Of a stretch of 64,000 nucleotides of DNA, positions 38,829 to 48,104 are shown one piece after another. Origin of the DNA: Microbacterium sp. AB (GTDB lineage Bacteria; Actinomycetota; Actinomycetes; Actinomycetales; Microbacteriaceae); NCBI RefSeq assembly GCF_032878875.1, contig NZ_CP118157.1, positions 2,418,001-2,482,000 of the forward strand, read 5' to 3'. A program made the translations under genes and the position numbers. Under the pieces are notes generated by a model. The model was not told where the DNA came from and made no database searches. It worked only from the letters and a program-made list of their open reading frames with translations. The number at the start of each line of letters is the position of its first letter. Position 1 is the stretch's first letter.

Positions 38829-39258
38829 GGATGGTCCCTTCGATGCGGTCCAGCTCGTCCGCGACCGTGGAGCGTGCGGGCGCCCCGGCGATGCGGGCAC
38901 GCGGGACGCCGTGCTCGTCGAGCATGAGCGTGGTGGGGGTCTGCAGCACGTGGAAGCGCTGCGCGAGGTCCGGCCGGTGCGTGAGGTCGACGTCGACGTG
39001 CACGACGCCGTCGCGACCGCCGGCGATGCCGGCCAGGAGGCGCCGCGTCGCGGGGCACTTCGCGCACAGCTCCGTGCTGAACTGCACGATGGTCGCCCGC
39101 TCGCCGAAGGCGCTCGGCGGGAGCGCGAGCTGGTCCGGTGTCAGGGCGCCCGCGCGGACCGTGCGAGCCCGTCCGTCCCCGCGCCGCAGCAGCACGCCGA
39201 CCACCGTCGCGACGAGGACGATCGCGACGAGGAGGACGAGAGCGAGGAGAGGAGACAT
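38821..39258 (-). CDS. Membrane-anchored thioredoxin-family protein
   Basis: 145 aa. An N-terminal span (LLALVLLVAIVLVATVVGVLL) anchors an outward or inward thioredoxin domain with active site CAKC (STELCAKCPATRRLL, about residue 66) and the cis-Pro loop VLQTPTTLMLD. TATCAT (39271 to 39266) ends 7 nt before the ATG, so probably leaderless. Overlaps and probably partners the DUF4395 protein. Confidence 0.87.
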   Translation of the reverse strand: MSPLLALVLLVAIVLVATVVGVLLRRGDGRARTVRAGALTPDQLALPPSAFGERATIVQFSTELCAKCPATRRLLAGIAGGRDGVVHVDVDLTHRPDLAQRFHVLQTPTTLMLDEHGVPRARIAGAPARSTVADELDRIEGTIHA

Positions 39259-39407
39259 CGAGGCGATGATACGACCGGCAGGGCCGCCGGGGCGCCGGAA
39301 GGCCGAATATGACGCGGATCCGCCCCGCGCAAGCCCGTTCCGTGCGTCGGACGCCGCGGATAGGCTGACCGCTGACCGCCCCACCGCGAATCGCACGGAG
39401 GACCGAC

Positions 39408-39830
39408 ATGACCGTCACCAGCGAGGCCAGCACCGTCTGGACCGGCCCCCTCCTCGAGGGATCGGGCACCGTCTCGTTCTCCTCGGGCGTCGGGGCGTTC
39501 CCCGTCGACTGGAAGGCGCGCAGCGAGGGGTCCGCCGGCACGACCACGCCCGAGGAGCTCATCGCCGCGGCGCATGCGTCCTGCTTCAGCATGGCGCTCT
39601 CGAGCGCCCTCGCCCGGAACGGCACCCCGCCGGAGAGGATCGACGCCACGGCGTCGGTCACGTTCAAGCCCGGCACCGGGATCACGGGCAGCCACCTCAA
39701 CGTCAGCGCGGTCGTCCCGGGCCTCGGCGCCGGGGCGTTCCAGCGGATCGCGGAGGACGCCAAGACCGGCTGCCCGGTCTCGCAAGCGCTCGCGGGGGTC
39801 GAGATCTCCCTCGAGGCCGTGCTCGCGTGA
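39408..39830 (+). CDS. OsmC-family peroxiredoxin
   Basis: 140 aa, small organic hydroperoxide reductase. GSGTVSFSSGVGAFPVDW at the N-terminus; the first redox Cys is in LIAAAHASCFSMALSSAL and the second in AKTGCPVSQAL. GGAGG ribosome site before ATG. Its stop overlaps the following epimerase start. Confidence 0.93.
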   Translation: MTVTSEASTVWTGPLLEGSGTVSFSSGVGAFPVDWKARSEGSAGTTTPEELIAAAHASCFSMALSSALARNGTPPERIDATASVTFKPGTGITGSHLNVSAVVPGLGAGAFQRIAEDAKTGCPVSQALAGVEISLEAVLA

Positions 39831-40735
39831 CGCCGATGACGGGCTCGACCCTGTCCCGCGTCGTCGTGGCCGGCTCATCCGGCCTCATCGGACGCGCGCT
39901 CGTCGACGACCTGCGCGCCTCGGGCGTCGACGTGACGCGGCTGGTCCGCAGAGCGCCCTCCGCCCCGGACGAGGTGCGCTGGCTCGACGCGCCGAGCATC
40001 GACCCCGCCGTCCTGGCCGGTGCCGACGCGGTCGTGAACCTCTGCGGGGCGAGCGTCGGGCGTCTGCCCTGGACGCCGGGGTACCGCAGGGAGCTCCGCG
40101 CCTCGCGGCTGACGCCGACGCGCGTCCTCGCCCGCGCGATCCGCCAGCTCGAGGAGCCTCCCCTGTTCGTCTCCGCGAGCGCGGCCGGCATCTACGGCTC
40201 GGCACCGGGACGCCGGCTCGCGGAGGACGCCGGACCGGGCGACGGCTTCCTGGCAGAGCTCTGCCGGGACTGGGAGGAGGCCGCCCGGGAGGCCGGCGAC
40301 CGCGTCGCCTCGCTGCGCACGGCGCCCGTCGTCCATCCCGGCGCGGTGCTGAAGCCCCTCATCCCCCTCGCGCGGCTCGGCGCCGCCGGCCCTCTCGGCC
40401 CGGGAGACCAGGTCTGGGCCTGGATCTCGCTCGACGACGCCGTCGGCGCCGTCCGGCACGTCCTCGAGCATCGCCTCACGGGCCCGGTGAACCTCGCCGG
40501 CCCGGCCCCCGTCACCGCGAGCGGGTTCGTCCGCGCGCTCGCCCGCCGGCTCCGGCGCCCGTTCTGGCTCCCGGCTCCCGCGTGGGGCGTCCGCGCCCTG
40601 CTCGGCCGCGACTTCGCCGACGCCATGCTGCTGTCCGACGCCGACGTCGTGCCGGCGGTGCTGCAGGGGTCGGGCTACGCGTTCGCGCAGAAGTCCGTCG
40701 AGACGGCGATCGCCGCAGTCGTCCCCGCGCCCTGA
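39827..40735 (+). CDS. TIGR01777-family NAD-dependent epimerase/dehydratase
   Basis: 302 aa, extended SDR fold. Nucleotide-binding GSSGLIGRALVDDLRASG, ADAVVNLCGASVG, SASAAGIYGSA and the C-terminal DUF1731-like part (PFWLPAPAWGVRALLGRDFADAMLLSDADVVPAVLQGSGYAF). The GTG start overlaps the osmC stop (GTGA); an ATG 9 nt later is possible. Substrate unknown. Convergent with the next gene, only 7 nt apart. Confidence 0.9.
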   Translation: MTPMTGSTLSRVVVAGSSGLIGRALVDDLRASGVDVTRLVRRAPSAPDEVRWLDAPSIDPAVLAGADAVVNLCGASVGRLPWTPGYRRELRASRLTPTRVLARAIRQLEEPPLFVSASAAGIYGSAPGRRLAEDAGPGDGFLAELCRDWEEAAREAGDRVASLRTAPVVHPGAVLKPLIPLARLGAAGPLGPGDQVWAWISLDDAVGAVRHVLEHRLTGPVNLAGPAPVTASGFVRALARRLRRPFWLPAPAWGVRALLGRDFADAMLLSDADVVPAVLQGSGYAFAQKSVETAIAAVVPAP

Positions 40736-40742
40736 GCGCGGA

Positions 40743-41216
40743 TCAGCGCGCGGCCTCCGCGGTCGACTCCGCGCCCTCGAGCCGGATGGCCTCGCGGACG
40801 GCTCCACGGGCGCGCCGGGTGTCGCCGGCGGCGGAGTAGGCGAGGCTCAGGCGGTACCACGCACGCCAGTCGCCCTCGTCCCGCTCGACCTGCGCACGGT
40901 ACTTCGGGAACAGGGCGTCGCCGTCCGCGCGCGTGATCCTGCCGGTCGGCGAGGCGCCGACGACGTCGGTCGGGAGCCCGCCCTCGTGCTCGAGACGGCG
41001 GGCGAGCCGCTCCGCGCGCCACCCGAACCACAGCTCCCGGCCGAGCCCCCAGAGGGCGATGAGCGGGAGCACGATCATCGCGGCGCCCATGACGACGAGC
41101 ACCGGCTGGCGCGTGGAGATGCCGATGCCGAGCGCGGCCACCGCCTTCTGCCCGACGACGACGATGTAGAGGAGGAGGAGGGCCGCCATCACGACGACGC
41201 CGACGCGGGTCCTCAT
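40743..41216 (-). CDS. Membrane protein with a C-terminal TPR-like segment
   Basis: 157 aa. Two N-terminal spans (about 8-30 and 38-58) and a soluble C-terminal part whose WRAWYRLSLAYSAAGDTRRARGAVREAIRL segment looks like one tetratricopeptide repeat. The ATG overlaps the dapB stop by 4 nt, so it is expressed with dapB. Function unknown. Confidence 0.78.
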   Translation of the reverse strand: MRTRVGVVVMAALLLLYIVVVGQKAVAALGIGISTRQPVLVVMGAAMIVLPLIALWGLGRELWFGWRAERLARRLEHEGGLPTDVVGASPTGRITRADGDALFPKYRAQVERDEGDWRAWYRLSLAYSAAGDTRRARGAVREAIRLEGAESTAEAAR

Positions 41217-42013
41217 GATCCGGCCGCGGTCTCGGCCCGCGCCAGGGCGTCGTCGGACGGCTGTGCGACGGCCGCCGCAGGGACTCCGATGCCGATGTCG
41301 ATGAAGCTCTCCAGGCCCACCACGACGCCCCGTGCACGAGCGGCGTGGGCGACCGCGATGCGGATGCCCGGCGTGTACGCGGCGGCGGAGTCGACCGTGT
41401 CGTGCACGAAGGAGAGCGACTCGCCGGCCCCGGAGAGGATCGCCTCCTGGCGCGCGATGACGCCGGGGCGCCGGAGGGAGTGGACCGGGACGCTCGCGAC
41501 CTGCTGGCCGCGCGCACGCTGGTCGACGTGGGGCGCCTCGACGGGTGTCGCGCGGGCGGCCGCGATGAGCTCGGCCGTGCGCACCGCCGTGCCGCTGGGC
41601 GAGTCGATCTTCGTGTCGCGATGCGCCTCGACGATCTCGGCGAACGGGAAGAACGGCGCCGCCGCCGCGGCGAGCGCCGTGCCCAGCACGGAGCCGAGCG
41701 AGAAGTTCGGGATGAACACGGCACCCGTGCCGGCGGCGGCGATGAGCGGGCGCACGAGGGCGAGGCGCTCCGACGACCATCCGCTCGTGCCGACGAGCAC
41801 GTTGACGCCGCGCGCGGCCGCGGCGCGCACGACGTCGATGCTCACGGCGGGCGTGGAGGCGTCGATCACGAGACCCGCCCCGTCCAGCTCCGAGAGGTCG
41901 CTGCGGGAGCCGAGCACGGCCGTGACCTCGAAGCCGTCGAGGTCGTCGACGACCCCGCGGATGATGCCGCCGAGCTTGCCGGTGCCGCCGACAAGGGCCA
42001 CGCGTGTCGTCAT
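41213..42013 (-). CDS. dapB: 4-hydroxy-tetrahydrodipicolinate reductase
   Basis: 266 aa, second step of the DAP branch. VALVGGTGKLGGIIRGV binds NAD(P)H; VLVGTSGWS, FIPNFSLGSVLG, and the active-site block EAHRDTKIDSPSGTAVRTAE are diagnostic. TAGGAT (42025 to 42020) ends 6 nt before the ATG, so probably leaderless. Confidence 0.95.
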   Translation of the reverse strand: MTTRVALVGGTGKLGGIIRGVVDDLDGFEVTAVLGSRSDLSELDGAGLVIDASTPAVSIDVVRAAAARGVNVLVGTSGWSSERLALVRPLIAAAGTGAVFIPNFSLGSVLGTALAAAAAPFFPFAEIVEAHRDTKIDSPSGTAVRTAELIAAARATPVEAPHVDQRARGQQVASVPVHSLRRPGVIARQEAILSGAGESLSFVHDTVDSAAAYTPGIRIAVAHAARARGVVVGLESFIDIGIGVPAAAVAQPSDDALARAETAAGS

Positions 42014-42045
42014 GCGTCCATCCTAGGCGCGCCGCTCCCGCCGCC

Positions 42046-42648
42046 TCAGACGGGGCTCGTCTCGGGGAGCCCCGTGCGCAGCTCGAACGGCAGGTGCGCG
42101 AGGTCGTTGTAGGCGACGAGGTTCCACGGCCGCCCCTGGCGCTGCGAGATGATCGTGAGACCGCAGTTCGCCTGGTTCAGGGTCATCCAGCGCCAGTCGG
42201 GGGCGCCGAGGACCTCGCGCACGAGCCAGGCGATCACGAAGTTGTGCGTGATGAGCAGCTCGTGGACGTCGCCGTTCCTGCGCACGAGGAACTGGTTCAC
42301 CGCGTCGGCCATCTGCGCCTTGCCCGCCTCGATCTGCTCGTCGGTGATTCCGCCGAAGAACGACTCGAACACCGCGGGCGTCTCATCGGTCATGCCGGTC
42401 GGGACGCAGTCGAACAGCAGGGCGTGCGGCACCGGCTCGACCGCGGGCATCCGCTCGGCGATGATCCGGGCCGTCTCGGCCGCACGGACGAGGGGCGAGT
42501 GCCAGACGTCGTCGAACGGCACGCCGGACAGCCTGTCGGCGAGGAGCGACGCCTGCCGCTCGCCGCGCGCCGAGAGCGGACCGTCCTCGAGCCCGTGCTC
42601 GGCGTATTGATGCTCACCGTGCCGGACGAGGTAGATGTAGTGCGTCAC
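42046..42648 (-). CDS. Histidine phosphatase family protein
   Basis: 200 aa, phosphoglycerate-mutase fold. Catalytic His in IYLVRHGEHQYAEHGLEDGPLSARGERQASLLADRL; second His in LLITHNFVIAWLVREVL. The long insert with CVPTGMTDETPAVFESFFGG is unlike true mutases, so a phosphatase of unknown substrate is likely. GTG start with GGGAG upstream. Confidence 0.87.
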   Translation of the reverse strand: MTHYIYLVRHGEHQYAEHGLEDGPLSARGERQASLLADRLSGVPFDDVWHSPLVRAAETARIIAERMPAVEPVPHALLFDCVPTGMTDETPAVFESFFGGITDEQIEAGKAQMADAVNQFLVRRNGDVHELLITHNFVIAWLVREVLGAPDWRWMTLNQANCGLTIISQRQGRPWNLVAYNDLAHLPFELRTGLPETSPV

Positions 42649-42785
42649 TCCCGCTCCCGTCTCGCGCGGCCGGTCCGTGTCGCCGCATGGGCGGACCGCG
42701 CGGGCCCGTCCACCCTATGACACCGGCGAGCGCGATTCCGAGGCGGTTACGCCGACGGCGGAACTCTGCTACGCGGTGCGTCCGC

Positions 42786-43871
42786 TCAGTCGGCGGCCCT
42801 GGCCAGCTCCGCGCGATGCGCCCGCCCGAGGAGCACGCCCACTCCCCGCATCAGCTCGTCGACGTGCGCCGGGGTGAAGGCGTTGACGATCGGCGCGACC
42901 ACCCCGCGCTGCGCCAGCAGCCAGGCGATCGCGACGGCGGCATGGGGCAGCTCCAGCTCGGCCGCGACCGTGTCGAGCGCTCTCAGCACCTTCGTCCCGC
43001 GGCGGTTCATGAGCTTCGACAGCTGCTCGGCGCGCACCGAGTGGCCGATGCCGAGACGCGAGCGGTGGACCCCGGAGAGGAAGCCGTGCCCGAGCGCATG
43101 CGACGGCGTGACGGCGAGCCCCTGGGCCCCCGCGACGAAGCGCAGGTCGCCCTCGTAGTCGGCGCGGCGCATGAGGCTGTAGGGGATGTCGATCGCCTCG
43201 AGCCGGGGATAGCCCGCCGAGGAGAGGATGCGCGCCTCGACGAGCTGATCCGCCGCGAGGCCGTAAGCCCCCACGGCGCGGACCTTCCCCGTCTCGACGA
43301 GCCACTCGGCCGTGGCGAGCGCGTCCTCGAGCGAGCCGGGCGGCGAGCTCGACGCGTCCAGGTAGAGCACGTCCATGCGGTCGGTCGCGAGGCGCTCGAG
43401 CGAGGCCTCGACCGCGCGGACGAGGTTCACCGAGCCGAGCCCCGGGTTGTCGGGGTGCCCTCCGACGCGCACCGCGAGCACGATGTCGTCTCGCACGCCG
43501 CGCGACGCCGCCCACTGCCCGAGGATGAGCTCGCTGCGGCCGGCGCCGAAGCTGTCGGCCGTGTGCAGCGCGTTGCCGCCGAGCTCCGCGTAGTGGTCGA
43601 GCACGGCGAACGCGGCCGCCCGGTCGATGTTCCAGCCGAACTCCGCGCCCCCGAGCATGAGCGGGAAGACGTCGATCCCGGAGCCGCCGAGGGGCGCACG
43701 CACCCCCGCGCCGACGCCGGGGCCGACGGCGGGAAGCGGCGCCGACGGATGACGATCGGCGCCGATGCGGATCGCCTGCGTCGGCGCCGCCGCCGACGCG
43801 AGGCGGGCGGCCTCGTCGAGGTCGCGGACGGGCGAGGCATCGGGCCGCTCGCGCGGTGAACCTGCATCCAT
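42786..43871 (-). CDS. Aldo/keto reductase-fold protein lacking the catalytic tetrad
   Basis: 361 aa. The barrel is recognisable: GIDVFPLMLGGAEFGWN, GAGRSELILGQWAASRGVRDDIVLAVRVGG, VNLVRAVEASLERLATDRMDVLYLD, TGKVRAVGAYG and VAIAWLLAQRGVVAPIVNA. Against the usual catalytic Asp-Tyr-Lys-His (as in FDTAxxYG, ATKVG, LYQIH), the aligned residues here are His103, Phe108, Arg135 and Asp172. It therefore looks like a pseudoenzyme or one with changed chemistry. An N-terminal extension of about 65 residues has no clear homology. The start has GAGGAG 4 nt upstream. Confidence 0.85.
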   Translation of the reverse strand: MDAGSPRERPDASPVRDLDEAARLASAAAPTQAIRIGADRHPSAPLPAVGPGVGAGVRAPLGGSGIDVFPLMLGGAEFGWNIDRAAAFAVLDHYAELGGNALHTADSFGAGRSELILGQWAASRGVRDDIVLAVRVGGHPDNPGLGSVNLVRAVEASLERLATDRMDVLYLDASSSPPGSLEDALATAEWLVETGKVRAVGAYGLAADQLVEARILSSAGYPRLEAIDIPYSLMRRADYEGDLRFVAGAQGLAVTPSHALGHGFLSGVHRSRLGIGHSVRAEQLSKLMNRRGTKVLRALDTVAAELELPHAAVAIAWLLAQRGVVAPIVNAFTPAHVDELMRGVGVLLGRAHRAELARAAD

Positions 43872-44000
43872 GTCGCTCCTCGCCGAGGGTGCGACGAAGA
43901 CCCGCGTCCCCCGAGGTCCCATTGAAGCGGATGACGGACGGTGCACGGCGGAGGCCGCGATAACTCTTTCATCACGGGCGCGGCCACGGGCTCCCGCGGA

Positions 44001-44045
44001 CGCGCAACGGCCCGGCCGCACGATGTGCGACCGGGCCGTTGCGCG
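44001..44045 (-). terminator. Hairpin after pnp
   Basis: 15-bp arms CGCGCAACGGCCCGG and its complement (44031-44045) around a 15-nt loop with its own small GCAC/GTGC stem. It begins 11 nt after the pnp stop. Confidence 0.7.
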
Positions 44046-44055
44046 AGCCGTCGGA

Positions 44056-46332
44056 TCAGGCGTCGACGGGAACCTCGTCGGACGTCTCGACGGCCGGGGC
44101 CGCGTCCTCGTCGACGATCTCGAGCGACAGCTTTCCGCGGTCGTCGACCTTCGAGATGCGCACGAGGATCTTCTGACCCACGCTCACGACGTCCTCGATG
44201 GCCTCGACGCGCTTGCCGCCGTTGAGCTTGCGCAGCTCGGTGACGTGCAGCAGGCCGTCCTTGCCCGGGAGCAGCGAGACGAACACGCCGAACTTGGCGA
44301 TGTTGACCGCGGTGCCGAGGAACTGGTCGCCGATCTCCGGGTTGGTCGGGTTGGCGATCGCGTTGACCGAGGCGCGGGCGGCCTCGGCCGAGGGCCCGTC
44401 GACCGCGCCGATGTACACGGTGCCGTCGTCCTCGATCGAGATCTGGGCGCCCGTCTCGTCCTGGATGGAGTTGATCGTCTTGCCCTTGGGGCCGATGAGC
44501 TCGCCGATCTTGTCGACCGGGATCTGCACGCTGATGACGCGCGGAGCCGTGGGAGCCATCTCGTCGGGGGCGTCGATCGCGGCGTTCAGGACCTCGAGGA
44601 TGCGCAGACGCGCGTCCTTCGCCTGGGTCAGCGCACCGGCGAGCACCTCCGAGGGGATGCCGTCGAGCTTGGTGTCGAGCTGGATCGCCGTGACGAACTC
44701 GCTCGTCCCCGCCACCTTGAAGTCCATGTCGCCGAGCGCGTCCTCGGCGCCCAGGATGTCGGTCAGCGCCGCGTAGCGGGTCTGGCCGTCGACCTCGTCG
44801 GAGACGAGACCCATCGCGATGCCCGCGACGGGAGCGCGCAGCGGCACGCCGGCGCTGAGCAGCGACAGCGTCGACGCGCAGACCGAGCCCATCGAGGTGG
44901 AGCCGTTCGACCCGAGGGCCTCGGACACCTGACGGATGGCGTAGGGGAACTCCTCGCGGCTGGGGAGCACGGGCGCGAGCGCGCGCTCGGCCAGGAAGCC
45001 GTGGCCGATCTCGCGACGCTTGGGGCTTCCCACGCGGCCGGTCTCGCCGGTCGAGTACGGCGGGAAGTTGTAGTGGTGCAGGTAGCGCTTGTGCGTCACC
45101 GGCGAGAGCGAGTCGATCTGCTGCTCCATCTTGAGCATGTTCAGCGTGGTGACGCCCAGGATCTGGGTCTCGCCGCGCTGGAAGATCGCCGACCCGTGCA
45201 CGCGCGGGATGACCTGCACCTCGGCGTCGAGCGGGCGGATGTCCGCGAGACCGCGGCCGTCCATGCGGACGCCCTCGGCGAGGATGCGCCCGCGGACGAT
45301 CTTCTTCGTGACCGACTTGTACGCCGCGCCGAACTCGAGCGGGGCGGCGGCGGGAAGATCTCCGGCCTCCGTCCTCTCCACGAGGGCGGCCTTGACGCGG
45401 GCCTTGACCTCGTCGTCCGCGCTCTGGCGCTCCTGCTTGTCGGCGATCCGGTAGACCTTCTCCAGGTCGTCCTGCGCCGCCGCGGCGACGAAGTCGTAGG
45501 TCTCCTGGCTGTACGGCGGGAAGACCGGGAACTCCAGCGGGGCCTTCGACGACTTCGCGGCCATCTCGGCCTGCGCCGCGACGAGCTGCTTGATGAACGG
45601 CTTGGAGGCCTCGAGGCCCTGGGCGACGATCTCCTCGTTGGGCTTGGTCGCGCCGGCCTTGACGAGGTTCCAGCTCGCCTCCGTGGCCTCGGCCTCGACC
45701 ATCATGATCGCGACGTCCTCGGAGCCGTCGGCCCCCTGGACGACGCGGCCCGCGACGATGAGGTCGAAGACGGCCGACTCGAGCAGCTCGGCGTTGGGGA
45801 ACGCGACCCACTGGTCGTCGTTCCCGGCCTGGCCGGGGATGAGGGCGAGGCGCACGCCGGCGATGGGGCCGGAGAAGGGCAGGCCCGAGATCTGCGTCGA
45901 CGCCGATGCGGCGTTGATCGCGAGGGCGTCGTAGAACTCGCCCGGCGCGATCGAGAGCACCGTGACGACGATCTGGATCTCGTTGCGGAGGCCGTCGACG
46001 AACGACGGGCGCAGCGGACGGTCGATGAGGCGGCACACGAGGATGGCCTCGGTGGAGGGGCGGCCCTCCCGGCGGAAGAACGAGCCGGGGATCTTCCCGG
46101 CGGCGTACGAGCGCTCCTCGACGTCGACCGTCAGCGGGAAGAAGTCGAAGCCCTCGCGGGGGTTCTTCGACGCGCTCGTCGCGGAGAGCAGCATCGTCTC
46201 CTCGTCGAGGTACGCGGCGACGGCGCCCTGCGCCTGCTGCGCGAGACGGCCCGTCTCGAAGCGGATTGTGCGGGTGCCGTAGCGGCCGTTGTCGAGAACG
46301 GCCTCGGCGGCGGTGATTTCAGGACCTTCCAA
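44056..46332 (-). CDS. pnp: Polyribonucleotide nucleotidyltransferase (PNPase)
   Basis: 758-aa phosphorolytic 3'-5' exonuclease; in actinobacteria it may also make RNA tails. Two RNase PH domains ([40 protein letters not shown] and [11 protein letters not shown] with catalytic Asp) are followed by KH ([19 protein letters not shown]) and S1 ([22 protein letters not shown]) domains. TTG start with AAGGAG 7 nt upstream. Usually directly downstream of rpsO, but here rpsO is about 10 kb away. Confidence 0.97.
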   Translation of the reverse strand: MEGPEITAAEAVLDNGRYGTRTIRFETGRLAQQAQGAVAAYLDEETMLLSATSASKNPREGFDFFPLTVDVEERSYAAGKIPGSFFRREGRPSTEAILVCRLIDRPLRPSFVDGLRNEIQIVVTVLSIAPGEFYDALAINAASASTQISGLPFSGPIAGVRLALIPGQAGNDDQWVAFPNAELLESAVFDLIVAGRVVQGADGSEDVAIMMVEAEATEASWNLVKAGATKPNEEIVAQGLEASKPFIKQLVAAQAEMAAKSSKAPLEFPVFPPYSQETYDFVAAAAQDDLEKVYRIADKQERQSADDEVKARVKAALVERTEAGDLPAAAPLEFGAAYKSVTKKIVRGRILAEGVRMDGRGLADIRPLDAEVQVIPRVHGSAIFQRGETQILGVTTLNMLKMEQQIDSLSPVTHKRYLHHYNFPPYSTGETGRVGSPKRREIGHGFLAERALAPVLPSREEFPYAIRQVSEALGSNGSTSMGSVCASTLSLLSAGVPLRAPVAGIAMGLVSDEVDGQTRYAALTDILGAEDALGDMDFKVAGTSEFVTAIQLDTKLDGIPSEVLAGALTQAKDARLRILEVLNAAIDAPDEMAPTAPRVISVQIPVDKIGELIGPKGKTINSIQDETGAQISIEDDGTVYIGAVDGPSAEAARASVNAIANPTNPEIGDQFLGTAVNIAKFGVFVSLLPGKDGLLHVTELRKLNGGKRVEAIEDVVSVGQKILVRISKVDDRGKLSLEIVDEDAAPAVETSDEVPVDA

Positions 46333-46749
46333 GAGGTCTCTCCTTCTTTGTTTAGCCTCGTCCGCCCGTGTGACGGGCGAGGTTCATGCGAAGGAGCGGG
46401 AACAGGCAGATATAGGCCGCATGGCCGGAACCGAGGCCTCGCGCTCACCTGCGCTGGCCACCAGGAGAAATCCACCGGGCGCCGCGCGCCCGGGAGACCA
46501 CTTCAGGGGACCAGCTTCCTGCCAGCCTGCTCCATGTCGTGTTGAGTTGCGGGCCGCACGTCCGCGCGGCCCACCCCACCCTATCAGCGTCGCCCTCGGA
46601 ACCGCCTGACATCGCGCGGGCGTCCGGTGCGGGCGCCCGGGGCCCGACAGATGGCGCCCCGCTGAACGCGTCCGGACATCCGGTGAACATCGCGGGAACG
46701 GGCGTCCGGCGGGCATCCGCCGCGGTCGCGCCGCCGCCACCCTGGAGTC
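46333..46749. promoter_or_regulatory. Divergent spacer: pnp leader and mannosyltransferase promoter region
   Basis: 417 nt. For pnp, TAGGGT (near 46583, minus strand) is a -10 candidate, giving a leader of about 240 nt. The leader holds a CCGGGCGC/GCGCCCGG hairpin (near 46476-46494) and a 7-bp CGCCCGT/ACGGGCG hairpin (46363-46379) just before the ribosome site. Structured pnp leaders are used for autoregulation in other bacteria. The half near the mannosyltransferase is GC-rich with no clear promoter. I see no gene here. Confidence 0.4.
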
Positions 46750-47913
46750 GTGAGAGTCGCGCTCTTCGCCGAATCCTTCCTCCCCCACATGAACGGGGTC
46801 ACGAACTCCGTCCTCCAGGTGGTGCGCCATCTCGAGGCGGCGGGGCACGAGACGCTCGTCGTCGCGCCGGGCACGGCTCGCCGGAGGCCGGACGCCGCGG
46901 AGGGGCGCACGACGCTCGTCCCCTCCTTCCCACTCCCCTCCTACCCCGATGTGCGCATCGCGCTCGCCCCCGCCCGGCGCGTGCGCCGGATCCTCGAGGG
47001 CTTCGAGCCGGACGTCGTGCACCTCGCGTCGCCGTTCGTCCTGGGCTGGCAGGCCGCCGTGACCGCCGACGCCCTGCGCGTCCCGACGGTCGCGGTCTAT
47101 CAGACCGACGTCGTCTCCTACACCGAGCGGTACGGCGTGCCGGGTGCGGCGTCGGTCGCGGCGGCCCACGTCGCGCGCCTGCACAGGCGCTCCACTCTCA
47201 CCCTCGTCCCCTCGTCGGCCGCGCAGGCACAGCTCGAGGGCCTCGGCGTCGGCCGTCTCCGGCGCTGGGGGCGCGGCGTCGACGCCGAGCGCTTCTCCCC
47301 CGCGAGACGTTCCGAGAGCTGGCGGGCGCGGGTCGCTCCCGGCGAGCGGATCGTCGGCTACGTCGGGAGGCTCGCCCCCGAGAAGCAGGTCGAGGACCTC
47401 CGCGCGGTGAGCGACATCCCCGGGGCGCGGCTCGTCATCGTCGGCGACGGCCCCGAGCGAGCGCGGCTCGAGCGCCTGCTGCCCGGCGCCGTGTTCACCG
47501 GCTTCCTCGGCGGCGCCGACCTCGCGGAGGCGCTCGCGAGCTTCGACGTCTTCGTGCACCCGGGCGAGAGCGAGACGTTCTGCCAGACGGTGCAGGAGGC
47601 GCTCGCGAGCGGCGTCCCCGTCGTCGCGACGGGTCGCGGCGGCCCCGTCGACCTCGTGCGGAGCAGCGTGGACGGCTGGCTCTACCGCCCCGGCGACCTC
47701 GGCGATCTGCGCGGTCGCGTGACGGACCTCCTCGGCGACGAGTCCAAGCGGCGCTCGTTCGGCGCCGCGGCGCACGCGCGCGTCCGCTCCCGCACGTGGG
47801 CCGCGCTCACGGCGCAGCTCGTCGGCCACTACCGCGACGCCCGCACGGCGGGCGCCGCCGTCACGGCGCGCGTCGCGGCCGGACCGAGACCAATTCGTTA
47901 TTTGTTTGAGTAG
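46750..47913 (+). CDS. Glycosyltransferase family 4, probable GDP-mannose-dependent alpha-mannosyltransferase
   Basis: 387 aa, GT-B fold. RVALFAESFLPHMNGVTNSVLQVVRHL, FEPDVVHLASPFVLGWQA, and the C-terminal FVHPGESETFCQTVQEALASGVPVVATGRGGPVDLV are typical of MgtA-type enzymes that mannosylate glycolipids such as lipomannan precursors. GTG start. The last codons are AT-rich and its stop lies inside the operator of the sugar operon. Confidence 0.85.
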   Translation: MRVALFAESFLPHMNGVTNSVLQVVRHLEAAGHETLVVAPGTARRRPDAAEGRTTLVPSFPLPSYPDVRIALAPARRVRRILEGFEPDVVHLASPFVLGWQAAVTADALRVPTVAVYQTDVVSYTERYGVPGAASVAAAHVARLHRRSTLTLVPSSAAQAQLEGLGVGRLRRWGRGVDAERFSPARRSESWRARVAPGERIVGYVGRLAPEKQVEDLRAVSDIPGARLVIVGDGPERARLERLLPGAVFTGFLGGADLAEALASFDVFVHPGESETFCQTVQEALASGVPVVATGRGGPVDLVRSSVDGWLYRPGDLGDLRGRVTDLLGDESKRRSFGAAAHARVRSRTWAALTAQLVGHYRDARTAGAAVTARVAAGPRPIRYLFE

Positions 47914-47939
47914 AGAACAAATAGCGGCTGCGATATGTT
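47896..47939 (+). promoter_or_regulatory. Operator and -10 of the ChvE-GguAB sugar operon
   Basis: Inverted repeat CGTTATTTGTT (47896-47906), 9-nt centre, AACAAATAGCG (47916-47926), matching at 10 of 11 positions in a strikingly AT-rich patch. A -10-like TATGTT follows at 47934-47939. The sequence resembles sites of ROK-type sugar repressors, and a ROK gene ends the operon. Confidence 0.6.
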
Positions 47940-48104
47940 CGCGGCGTCGGCACAATAAGCCGGCGACCGGTGAGAGCGTGAACGACGGGGTGGCGCCCCG
48001 TCTCCGGCGCCAGTGGAGGCGCGGAAGGCGGCGGGCCCCTCCGACCGGCGGCGCGACGTCGCCGCCGGTTCGTCACGCGCATTTCAGAGAGGAAACGCAC
48101 CACC

